In this document: piece by piece, positions 35,510-43,935 of the stretch
Position numbering within the stretch: the stretch's first letter is position 1
How the letters are laid out: each line of letters opens with the position of its first letter
NCBI RefSeq assembly: GCF_001280435.1
Contig: NZ_LBIP01000021.1
Location: 114,142-178,141, forward strand
DNA length: 64,000 nt
DNA from: Mangrovimonas xylaniphaga
Lineage (GTDB): Bacteria > Bacteroidota > Bacteroidia > Flavobacteriales > Flavobacteriaceae
Reading direction: 5' to 3'
Made by a program: the position numbers and the translations under genes
The notes under the pieces: generated by a model
Database searches by the model: none
What the model saw: only the letters and a program-made list of their open reading frames with translations
What the model was told of the DNA's origin: nothing

Positions 35510-37495
35510 ATGAAATTAAAACTAAAGTTTTTAGTCCTTTCTTTATTTGTATCGGGGTTTGTGAGTGCACAAACCACAAGTGATGATGTATTGTTTACTG
35601 TTGATGGAGATCCTGTAAAGGCTTCGGAATTCATTAGGGTGTACAACAAAAATCTTGATTTGGTAAAGGACGAATCGCAAAAGGACGTAGATGAATATTT
35701 AAAACTTTTTGTAAACTATCAATTGAAAATCAAGGAAGCCAAGCGTTTGGGGCTTGATGACAATGCTCAGTATAAAAGGGAATTTGGTAATTACAAAAAA
35801 CAGTTGACCAAAAATTTCCTTACGGATAATAAGGTAACCGATGCTTTGGTAAAGGAGGCATATGAGCGTATGTCTTACGACATTAAGGCTTCGCATATTT
35901 TATTTCGTGTAGAGGAAGCCGAGCGTGATACTTTGAAGGTTTACAACGATTTGTTGGCATTGCGTGAAAGAGCCTTGAAAGAAGGTTTTGGAACTGTTTT
36001 TAACGAATTGAACACAAAATATAAGGCGCCTGGTTCAAGGGAAATCAATTATAAGGGACATGAAACCTACGCTGAAGAGTTGGGGTATTTTTCGGCTTTC
36101 AAAATGGTTTATAATTTTGAAACGGTTGTTTACAATACCAAAGTTGGCGATATTTCTATGCCGTTCAGAACGCGTTTTGGTTACCACATTGTGATGGTTG
36201 AGGACAAGCGTCCTTCACGTGGAGAGGTAACTGTAGAGCACATTATGGTGTCTAAAGTTCAAAAGGATGATTCATTAGATCCGGAAGTACGTATCAATGA
36301 GCTTTACAAAAAAATCATGCAAGGTGAGTCTTTTGAGGCTGTGGCAAAACAGTTTTCCGACGATAAAAGTTCAGCCGCTAAAGGAGGGTTGCTGCCGTCG
36401 TTTAAAGGAGGACAATTAAGCTCTTCAGAATTTGAAGAAGTGGCATTTGGATTGACTGAAAACGGACAGATTTCAGAGCCTTTCAAAACCGAGTTTGGAT
36501 GGCATATTGTGAAACTGATCGACAAAAAAGGAAATCCAGAATTTGATACCATTAAGTTGGAATTGGAGCAGCGCGTGAAGCGTGATTCACGTTCGGCTAT
36601 AATCAATACGGCGCTCACCAATAATTTAAAGCAACGCTATAATGTTAAGGACAACCAAGAGGCTTTGGCATATTTTGAAGGATTGATCAACCCTGATTAT
36701 TTCCAAAACAATTGGGCTTTGCCGGCAGATTTCACTAAGGATAAAACCTTTATCACCATTGGGAAACAAGACTACACTTTTGGAGAGTTTGGGGATTATT
36801 TAGTATCTTCTCAAAGAAAATACTTTGGAAAGCAATTGACCCATGGCGAAGTTGTTGCAGCTGAGTACGCGGCCTTTTTGGAAGCCAAACTTATTGACTT
36901 CCGTGAGCGTAACTTGGAGTTTGAGGATGAAGAGTTTGCCTTTATTTTAGGAGAATATAGAGATGGTTTGCTGTTGTTTGACCTTATGGAAAAGGAAGTT
37001 TGGAATACAGCTTCTAAAGATACCGTTGGGTTGAAAAACTATTACGAATCGCATAAAGCAGATTACGTTTGGGCGGTTAGGGCAGATGCGGTGGTTGCTT
37101 CGGCGGCTAAGAAAAGAGACATTTCCAAAGTAGAGGATTTATTGGAAGAGCATAAGTCGGTTGAAGAAATCAGTGCTAAATTGAATACTGAGAGCGAGCA
37201 AAAGGTTATTTTTACAAAAGGAATCATGGATACTACCCATCAAGCACTTCCGGAGGATTTTGAATTCAAAAAAGGCGTGTCTTCGATTTATAAATTCAAC
37301 GATTCCTATCATGTCGCTCTTGTAGAGGAAGTGTATCCCAAAGGTCCTAAAACTTTTGAAGAGGCAAGAGGAAGTGTGGTGAGTGATTATCAGAATTACA
37401 TTGAAGAAAACTGGTTGAACACTTTGCATGAGCGTTACAATGTTGAAATAGATCAAGAAGTATTGGCTAAAGTGAAATCTCAAATTCTGAATTAA
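35510..37495 (+). CDS. Periplasmic peptidyl-prolyl isomerase, double parvulin
   Basis: A 661-residue exported protein with a signal peptide (LKFLVLSLFVSGFVSAQ). I chose the ATG just after the promoter; a TTG 12 bases upstream is less likely. It has a SurA-like chaperone helix region, then two parvulin domains at about residues 125-235 (KASHILFRV ... FGYHIVMVED) and 238-340 (VEHIMVSKV ... FGWHIVKLID), followed by a long helical tail. The arrangement fits an outer-membrane-protein folding factor in the periplasm. It is the first gene of a run whose next stop and start almost touch. Confidence 0.9.
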   Translation: MKLKLKFLVLSLFVSGFVSAQTTSDDVLFTVDGDPVKASEFIRVYNKNLDLVKDESQKDVDEYLKLFVNYQLKIKEAKRLGLDDNAQYKREFGNYKKQLTKNFLTDNKVTDALVKEAYERMSYDIKASHILFRVEEAERDTLKVYNDLLALRERALKEGFGTVFNELNTKYKAPGSREINYKGHETYAEELGYFSAFKMVYNFETVVYNTKVGDISMPFRTRFGYHIVMVEDKRPSRGEVTVEHIMVSKVQKDDSLDPEVRINELYKKIMQGESFEAVAKQFSDDKSSAAKGGLLPSFKGGQLSSSEFEEVAFGLTENGQISEPFKTEFGWHIVKLIDKKGNPEFDTIKLELEQRVKRDSRSAIINTALTNNLKQRYNVKDNQEALAYFEGLINPDYFQNNWALPADFTKDKTFITIGKQDYTFGEFGDYLVSSQRKYFGKQLTHGEVVAAEYAAFLEAKLIDFRERNLEFEDEEFAFILGEYRDGLLLFDLMEKEVWNTASKDTVGLKNYYESHKADYVWAVRADAVVASAAKKRDISKVEDLLEEHKSVEEISAKLNTESEQKVIFTKGIMDTTHQALPEDFEFKKGVSSIYKFNDSYHVALVEEVYPKGPKTFEEARGSVVSDYQNYIEENWLNTLHERYNVEIDQEVLAKVKSQILN

Positions 37496-38350
37496 TTGAA
37501 TAAATACAGTATCATCATACTGCTGTTGCTGCTTGCAGTCTTCTCTTGCGATATGTTTAAAAAGGCAGACGACAGGATTCCTATTGCCCGGGTCAATGAA
37601 TCTTACCTTTACAAAGAGGATTTAGAAGGCTTGGTGGCAGAAGGCACACCTCCCGAGGACAGTACGCTTTTGGTAAATGGGTTTATCAACCGATGGGCAA
37701 CGCAGTTGCTGTTGGTAGATGGGGCACAAACCAACCTTCCTGAGAAAATGCAACAGGATTTTAACAAGTTGGTATCTCAGTACAAAAAAGATCTTTTTAC
37801 CAAAGCCTATTTGGATGCCTTGGTGAAAAGAAATATTGACACTACAGTAACTGCAGAAGAGGCACAAAACGTTTACGATCTCAACAAGGAAACCTTTAAG
37901 CTTAATGAAGAGTTGTTGAAGTTGCGTTACATTAAAATTGCGCAAAACGCTATCAATAAGGACGATATTGAGAAACGCTTTAAACGTTACACCGATGAAG
38001 ATAAGCGTTATTTGGACTCTATTTCTATTCAATTTAAGTCCTACACGCTAAACGATTCAGTTTGGGTGAAAGTTTCCCAAGTCATCAACAAGGTTCCGGT
38101 GTTATCCGCTGAGAATAAAAAAGAACTGTTAAAAAAATCTAATTTTTTACAGCTCAAAGATTCATTAGACCTATATTTGATGCAAATAAATGATGTCCTT
38201 TTGCAAAATGATTATGCACCCTTGGAATACGTCAAGCCAACCATTAATCAAATTGTAATGAACAAAAGGAAATTGGAACTCATTAAACAGCTGGAAAAAG
38301 ATATTACCAAAGATGCTATTAAAAACAAACAATTTGAAATCTTCAATTAA
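37496..38350 (+). CDS. Lipoprotein of the parvulin cluster
   Basis: A 284-residue lipoprotein. Its TTG start follows the previous stop without any gap and gives a good lipoprotein signal (IIILLLLLAVFSC, Cys about residue 18). The mature part is helical and resembles the SurA N-terminal chaperone domain (AGGxxI-type helices: VNESYLYKEDLEGLV, FINRWATQLLLVDGA), but no parvulin catalytic domain is present. It probably acts with the flanking PPIases as a membrane-tethered chaperone in envelope protein assembly. This function is inferred from position and fold. Confidence 0.8.
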   Translation: MNKYSIIILLLLLAVFSCDMFKKADDRIPIARVNESYLYKEDLEGLVAEGTPPEDSTLLVNGFINRWATQLLLVDGAQTNLPEKMQQDFNKLVSQYKKDLFTKAYLDALVKRNIDTTVTAEEAQNVYDLNKETFKLNEELLKLRYIKIAQNAINKDDIEKRFKRYTDEDKRYLDSISIQFKSYTLNDSVWVKVSQVINKVPVLSAENKKELLKKSNFLQLKDSLDLYLMQINDVLLQNDYAPLEYVKPTINQIVMNKRKLELIKQLEKDITKDAIKNKQFEIFN

Positions 38351-38351
38351 T

Positions 38352-39761
38352 ATGAAATTTATGCTTGCCACTTTGGTGCTTATGTCATACGGGGCGGGCA
38401 ATGCACAGGAAATCATAGAAGAACCTGAAGTAGAAAAAAAGGAGCAAACCATAGACCCTAGCGCACGGAAAAAAGTGGATGGTGTGGTTGCTGTAGTTGG
38501 AGATTTCGTAGTTTTAGATTCAGATATCGATAAGGAGTTTGTTCAGTTGCAGGCTAGAGGAGTATCCACGGCAGACATTACCAGATGCCAGTTGTTTGGG
38601 AAATTGTTGGAGGATAAGCTGTACACACATCACGCTATTCAGGATAGTATCACCGTGAATGAATTGGAAATTCGTTCCAACATCGAGCAACAGATTAGTG
38701 CGTTTTTGGAGCAGACCAACGGGTCAATGGATGAACTGTTAAAATTCTACAATAAGGACAGCGAGCAGAGTTTAAGGGAAGAAATGTTCATCATCAACAA
38801 AAATGGAAAGTTGGCATTTGAGATGCAAAACAAGATTGTTGCTGATATTGAGGTAACTCCAGAAGAAGTTCGAGAGTACTTTAACGGTATTCCTAAAGAT
38901 GAACGACCAATATTTGGTACGGAGCTAAAGGTAGCTCAGATTGTAGTGATTCCAGAAGTTTCTGAAGAAGAAAAGCAAAAGGTAATTAACAGGCTTAAGG
39001 AATTTAAAGCCGACGTTATTGAAAACGGTGCGAGTTTTACAACCAAAGCTGTGTTTTATTCAGACGATGTTGCCTCTAGAAAAAATGGAGGGAAATACGA
39101 ATTGAATAAAAAGCACCCGCAAATGGTAAAGGAGTTTAGAGAAGTTGCCTTTTCATTACAAGAAGGTGAAATTTCAGAACCTTTCGAAACTGAATTTGGT
39201 TATCATATCATCTATCTTGAAAAAATTAGAGGACAGATTTATGAGGTAAGACATATTTTACTGCGTCCAGAGATAACTGAAGAATCGATTAAGAAAGCTA
39301 AGGATGAAATAGAGCTTGTAAGAAAACGCATTGTAGATGGTGAAGTGTCCTTTGCAGATGCCGCAAGAGAATTCAGTGATGAGAAGGAAACCAAACAAGA
39401 CGGAGGACAATTGATCAACCCAAGAACACAGGATCATAATTTTGAGTTGACAAAAATGGACCCAGAACTATATTCTCAAATTCAAAATTTGAAAGATGGA
39501 GAAGTCAGTTTGGTTCTTCAGGATGAAGATCGCGTAAACCGTATTAAATTTAAAATCTTGACGGTAACAGATAGAATAGATGAACATGAAGCAGATTTTG
39601 CCAGAGATTATTTGAAAATTAAAAACCTAGCAGAACAACAAAAGCAATATGAAGCCATAGATAAATGGACTGAAGAGAAAATTCAGGAAACTTATATCAA
39701 AATTAATGGTGAATATAGAGATTGTGAGTTTAACAGTAATTGGTTAAAAAAAGAAAAATAA
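38352..39761 (+). CDS. SurA-like periplasmic chaperone/isomerase
   Basis: A 469-residue exported protein with a signal peptide ending GAGNAQ. The start is the ATG one base after the upstream stop. It has the SurA order: an N-terminal chaperone domain (VDGVVAVVGDFVVLDSDIDKEF, about residues 42-63), a first parvulin domain (about 190-290, AQIVVIPEV ... FGYHIIYLE) and a second (about 295-390, VRHILLRPE ...). SurA guards unfolded outer-membrane proteins in the periplasm, which would be in demand in a bacterium with many outer-membrane barrels and T9SS cargo. A single nucleotide separates its stop from the MoxR gene start. Confidence 0.9.
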   Translation: MKFMLATLVLMSYGAGNAQEIIEEPEVEKKEQTIDPSARKKVDGVVAVVGDFVVLDSDIDKEFVQLQARGVSTADITRCQLFGKLLEDKLYTHHAIQDSITVNELEIRSNIEQQISAFLEQTNGSMDELLKFYNKDSEQSLREEMFIINKNGKLAFEMQNKIVADIEVTPEEVREYFNGIPKDERPIFGTELKVAQIVVIPEVSEEEKQKVINRLKEFKADVIENGASFTTKAVFYSDDVASRKNGGKYELNKKHPQMVKEFREVAFSLQEGEISEPFETEFGYHIIYLEKIRGQIYEVRHILLRPEITEESIKKAKDEIELVRKRIVDGEVSFADAAREFSDEKETKQDGGQLINPRTQDHNFELTKMDPELYSQIQNLKDGEVSLVLQDEDRVNRIKFKILTVTDRIDEHEADFARDYLKIKNLAEQQKQYEAIDKWTEEKIQETYIKINGEYRDCEFNSNWLKKEK

Positions 39762-39762
39762 T

Positions 39763-40716
39763 ATGTCTGACGTAGCAGCTGTAGAACAGTTTGTAAAAAA
39801 ATACAAAGCCTTAAAGAGTGAAGTTGCAAAAGTAATTGTTGGTCAAGATGAAGTGGTAAATCAAATTTTAATTTCCATTTTCTCTGGAGGTCATTCCCTG
39901 TTGGTGGGAGTGCCTGGATTGGCAAAAACCTTGATGGTAAATACTATTGCTCAAGCCTTAGGTTTAGATTTCAAACGTATACAGTTTACACCAGATTTAA
40001 TGCCTAGTGATATTTTAGGAAGTGAGATTTTGGATGAAAATCGCCATTTCAAATTTATCAAGGGGCCAATTTTTGCCAATATTATCTTGGCAGACGAAAT
40101 CAACAGAACACCACCTAAAACCCAAGCAGCCCTTTTAGAGGCGATGCAAGAGCGTGCGGTGACGGTTGCTGGACACCACTACAAATTGAGCCTGCCTTAT
40201 TTTGTATTGGCAACACAAAACCCAATTGAACAGGAAGGAACTTATCCTTTGCCAGAAGCCCAATTGGACCGTTTTATGTTTGCCATTAACTTAAAGTATC
40301 CTTCTTTTAATGAAGAAGTGGAGGTTGTAAAAGCAACCACCTCAGACAATAAACCTCAAGTAAATGCCTTGTTTACGGCCGAGGAAATCATCAAATTCCA
40401 AAGTGTTATTCGTCGAATTCCTGTAGCGGACAATGTGATTGAATATGCCGTGGGAATGGTGGCAAAAACTAGACCAAACGAATCAACTGCTTCAGAATTG
40501 GTAAAAGAGTTTGTAGATTGGGGAGCAGGTCCAAGAGCGTCCCAAAATCTTATTTTGGCGGCCAAGACACATGCTGCCATCCAAGGAAAATTCTCTCCAG
40601 ATATTGAAAATGTACAAGCCGTTGCAAATGGGATACTAAGACACCGTATCATCAAAAACTACAAAGCGGAAGCCGAAGGGATCACAGACGAACGAATTAT
40701 TGAGAGTTTGTTTTAG
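39763..40716 (+). CDS. MoxR family AAA+ ATPase
   Basis: A 317-residue AAA+ protein. Walker A is GVPGLAKT (about residues 46-53), Walker B is IILADEINRTPPKTQAALLEAMQE (about 107-130), sensor 1 is ATQNPIEQEGTYPLPEAQLDRF (about 150-171), and sensor 2 lies in the helical lid (GAGPRASQNLILAAK). MoxR proteins act as chaperones, often with a DUF58/VWA partner that inserts metal or matures complexes. Here no DUF58 gene follows; the MoxR gene instead closes the periplasmic chaperone run. Cytoplasmic. Confidence 0.93.
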   Translation: MSDVAAVEQFVKKYKALKSEVAKVIVGQDEVVNQILISIFSGGHSLLVGVPGLAKTLMVNTIAQALGLDFKRIQFTPDLMPSDILGSEILDENRHFKFIKGPIFANIILADEINRTPPKTQAALLEAMQERAVTVAGHHYKLSLPYFVLATQNPIEQEGTYPLPEAQLDRFMFAINLKYPSFNEEVEVVKATTSDNKPQVNALFTAEEIIKFQSVIRRIPVADNVIEYAVGMVAKTRPNESTASELVKEFVDWGAGPRASQNLILAAKTHAAIQGKFSPDIENVQAVANGILRHRIIKNYKAEAEGITDERIIESLF

Positions 40717-40862
40717 AAATGAACCTGATGGTTTAATCTATTATGTCTTTTTTACAAGTTTAAAAATCAAAAATCATACGAATTAATTATCGTATTATAT
40801 CGATTTCGTATGGTTGGATATTGTATTCAATATTTTATTTTTAAAACTTTGTATTAATTCTT

Positions 40863-40870
40863 TACTTTTG
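40863..40870 (+). promoter_or_regulatory. -7 promoter element of acnB
   Basis: TACTTTTG matches TAnnTTTG and is followed by CGAGGCTAAAG, close to the sequence after the nusB -7 box. The acnB start lies about 115 bases downstream, leaving a long leader with no obvious structure. Confidence 0.45.
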
Positions 40871-40984
40871 CGAGGCTAAAGAAAAAAATATGTTATAAAC
40901 GGCTTTGATTTAACAAGAAAATCTACTTTCGGCAGATGAAATTTAAATCGCAAAAAAGGCCAATTAAATCATAATACTAATAAT

Positions 40985-43762
40985 ATGAATATATACAACG
41001 ATTACATCAAGGAGATCGAACAACGAAAAGCTCAGGGGCTTCATCCAAAGCCTATTGATGGAGCTGATTTGTTAAGCGAGATTATTGAACAAATTAAGGA
41101 TTTGAATAACGAAAATCGCGAAGATTCTCTGAATTTCTTTATTTACAATACGCTTCCTGGAACTACAAGTGCTGCAGGGGTAAAAGCTAAGTTTTTAAAA
41201 GAAATTATTCTTGGTGAGTCTGTTGTTGAAGAAATTTCACCAGCGTTTGCGTTTGAGCAATTGTCTCACATGAAAGGAGGCCCTTCCATTGAAGTGCTTT
41301 TGGATTTGGCTTTAGGAGAGGATGCCGCTATTGCTGCAGAAGCTGCCAAAGTGCTAAAAACTCAGGTGTTTTTATACGATGCTGATACAGCTCGTTTGGA
41401 AGCGGCTTTTAAAGCTGGAAACGTCATAGCTAAAGAATTGATTGAAAGCTATGCTAAAGCTGAATTTTTTACACAACTTCCTGAGGTGGATGAAGAGATT
41501 AAAGTGGTAACCTTTATTGCAGGTGTTGGAGATATTTCTACAGATTTATTGTCTCCAGGTGCCGATGCACATTCACGTTCAGACCGTGAGTTGCATGGAC
41601 AGTCTATCTTTGAGCACAACAAAGACATGCAAAAGTCATTGACTGAATTAAAAGCACAGCACCCAGATAAGCGCGTCATGTTGATTGCTGAAAAAGGAAC
41701 AATGGGAGTTGGATCGTCAAGAATGTCAGGTGTTAATAACGTGGCCTTATGGACCGGTATCGAATCTAGCCCATATGTACCATTTATCAATATTGCACCG
41801 GTAATTGCAGGAACCAACGGAATTTCTCCTATTTTCTTAACTACTGTTGGAGTAACAGGAGGGATTGGAATCGACCTTAAAAACTGGGTAAAGCAAAAGG
41901 ATGCTGAAGGAAATACGGTTGTAGACGCAAACGGAGATCCGGTTTTAGAGCAAGCCTATTCTGTTGAAACAGGAACAGTGCTTACCATCAACACTAAAGA
42001 GAAAAAATTATACAATGGAGATCAGGAATTAATTGATATTTCTGCGTCTCTAACGCCACAAAAAGTGGAGTTTATCAAAGCTGGTGGATCCTATGCTGTG
42101 GTTTTTGGTAAAAAATTACAAACATTTGCTGCTAAAGTTTTAGGAATTGAGATTCCTCAAGTATATGCCACTTCCAAAGAAATTTCTGTTGAAGGACAAG
42201 GATTAACGGCAGTTGAGAAAATTTTCAATAAAAATGCCGTTGGAACTACACCAGGCAAAACATTACACGCTGGTTCTGATGTTCGTGTTGAAGTAAACAT
42301 TGTAGGGTCTCAGGATACTACTGGATTAATGACGTCTCAGGAATTGGAAGCTATGGCGGCAACGACCATTTCTCCAATTGTTGATGGAGCTTACCAATCT
42401 GGATGTCACACAGCTTCTGTATGGGATGATAAGTCTAAAGCGAATATTCCTAAGTTGATGAAGTTTATGAATGACTTCGGATTAATTACAGGGCGTGATC
42501 CTAAAGGTGAATACCATGCAATGACCGATGTAATTCACAAGGTATTAAACGATATTACAGTAAGTGATTGGGACATTATTATTGGAGGAGATTCACACAC
42601 ACGTATGTCTAAAGGAGTTGCTTTTGGTGCTGATTCTGGTACTGTAGCATTGGCTTTGGCAACAGGTGAGGCGACTATGCCAATTCCACAATCTGTAAAA
42701 GTAACCTTCAAAGGAAACATGAGAAGTTTCATGGATTTCCGTGATGTGGTACACGCTACACAACAACAAATGTTGAAGCAGTTTGGTGGTGAAAACGTAT
42801 TCCAAGGACGTGTAATTGAAGTTCACATTGGAACATTGACTTCTGATCAGGCCTTTACATTTACCGATTGGACTGCAGAGATGAAAGCTAAGGCGTCAAT
42901 CTGTATTTCAGAAGATGAAACCTTGATCGAATCTTTAGAAATTGCTAGAGACCGTATCCAAATCATGATCGATAAAGGTATGGATAACGAGCCGCAGGTA
43001 CTTCAAGGTTTGGTTGACAAAGCAAATGCAAGAATTGTAGAAGTTAAAACTGGAATTAAGCCAGCTCTTAGACCAGATGCCAACGCGAAGTACTATGCAG
43101 AGGTAGAGATTGACTTAGATGAAATTGCAGAGCCAATGATTGCCGATCCAGATGTAAACAATGAAGATGTTTCTAAGCGTTATACACACGATACCATCAG
43201 ACCGTTATCTTTCTATGGAGGAACTAAGAAAGTTGATTTAGGATTTGTTGGATCTTGTATGGTTCACAAAGGAGATATGAAGATTTTAGCTCAAATGTTG
43301 AAGAACATTGAAGCACAACAAGGTAAAGTAGAGTTTAAAGCTCCGTTAGTAGTGGCGCCTCCAACTTACAATATTGTTGATGAGTTGAAAGCTGAAGGAG
43401 ATTGGGAAGTATTACAAAAGTATTCTGGCTTTGAGTTTGATGACAATGCGCCTAAAGGATTGGCACGTACCAAGTATGAAAACATGCTGTACTTAGAGCG
43501 CCCAGGTTGTAACCTATGTATGGGGAACCAAGAAAAGGCAGAGCCAGGTGATACGGTAATGGCAACTTCTACACGTCTATTCCAAGGAAGAGTTGTAAAG
43601 GATTCTGGAGAGAAAAAGGGAGAATCTTTATTGTCTTCTACTCCAGTGGTTGTTTTGTCGACTATTTTAGGTAGAACTCCTACTATGGAAGAGTACGAAG
43701 CGGCTGTTGAAGGAATTGTGTTGACTAGATTTGCACCATCTCAAAAGCAATTGGTATTATAA
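40985..43762 (+). CDS. acnB: Aconitate hydratase B / 2-methylisocitrate dehydratase
   Basis: A 925-residue AcnB-type aconitase: an N-terminal HEAT-like domain (residues 1-160) characteristic of AcnB, a swivel domain at about 165-360, and the catalytic region with QSGCHTASVWDD, GGDSHTRMSKGVAFGADSG and the cluster cysteines of RPGCNLCMGNQE (about 836-847) plus Cys in FVGSCMVHKG. It interconverts citrate and isocitrate through a [4Fe-4S] cluster; AcnB also hydrates 2-methylaconitate. It is some 60 residues longer than the Escherichia coli enzyme, partly through an insert near residues 300-325 with a repeated Asp-Gly-Asn pattern. A distinct AcnA follows. Confidence 0.96.
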   Translation: MNIYNDYIKEIEQRKAQGLHPKPIDGADLLSEIIEQIKDLNNENREDSLNFFIYNTLPGTTSAAGVKAKFLKEIILGESVVEEISPAFAFEQLSHMKGGPSIEVLLDLALGEDAAIAAEAAKVLKTQVFLYDADTARLEAAFKAGNVIAKELIESYAKAEFFTQLPEVDEEIKVVTFIAGVGDISTDLLSPGADAHSRSDRELHGQSIFEHNKDMQKSLTELKAQHPDKRVMLIAEKGTMGVGSSRMSGVNNVALWTGIESSPYVPFINIAPVIAGTNGISPIFLTTVGVTGGIGIDLKNWVKQKDAEGNTVVDANGDPVLEQAYSVETGTVLTINTKEKKLYNGDQELIDISASLTPQKVEFIKAGGSYAVVFGKKLQTFAAKVLGIEIPQVYATSKEISVEGQGLTAVEKIFNKNAVGTTPGKTLHAGSDVRVEVNIVGSQDTTGLMTSQELEAMAATTISPIVDGAYQSGCHTASVWDDKSKANIPKLMKFMNDFGLITGRDPKGEYHAMTDVIHKVLNDITVSDWDIIIGGDSHTRMSKGVAFGADSGTVALALATGEATMPIPQSVKVTFKGNMRSFMDFRDVVHATQQQMLKQFGGENVFQGRVIEVHIGTLTSDQAFTFTDWTAEMKAKASICISEDETLIESLEIARDRIQIMIDKGMDNEPQVLQGLVDKANARIVEVKTGIKPALRPDANAKYYAEVEIDLDEIAEPMIADPDVNNEDVSKRYTHDTIRPLSFYGGTKKVDLGFVGSCMVHKGDMKILAQMLKNIEAQQGKVEFKAPLVVAPPTYNIVDELKAEGDWEVLQKYSGFEFDDNAPKGLARTKYENMLYLERPGCNLCMGNQEKAEPGDTVMATSTRLFQGRVVKDSGEKKGESLLSSTPVVVLSTILGRTPTMEEYEAAVEGIVLTRFAPSQKQLVL

Positions 43763-43785
43763 TCACCGCAGATTTTAGATATATG

Positions 43786-43817
43786 AAAAGTCCGAGCTTA
43801 AAACTCGGACTTTTTTT
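43786..43817 (+). terminator. Terminator after acnB
   Basis: AAAAGTCCGAG / CTCGGACTTTT (43786-43796 and 43804-43814) is a perfect 11-base stem with a 7-base loop and a T-run, 23 bases after the acnB stop. It separates acnB from the second aconitase gene. Confidence 0.9.
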
Positions 43818-43935
43818 ATGCCTTCATTTTTAGCATTTTGTTTCGCAAACCACTGAAGTTTAGGTTTTTCATTCGGAGACTTATTTTGTATATTGTAGAC
43901 ACTAAAAATGTATTCAATAAACAACAAGAAATTTT

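Noticed and set aside
37622..38032. 136-codon minus-strand frame inside the lipoprotein gene of the chaperone run
   Set aside because: The plus-strand gene has a lipoprotein signal and operon fit; the antisense frame is unrelated to any family.
40717..40984. Riboswitch or small RNA in the gap before acnB
   Set aside because: The region is AT-rich with a -7 box, but I could not find a stable stem or a known consensus.
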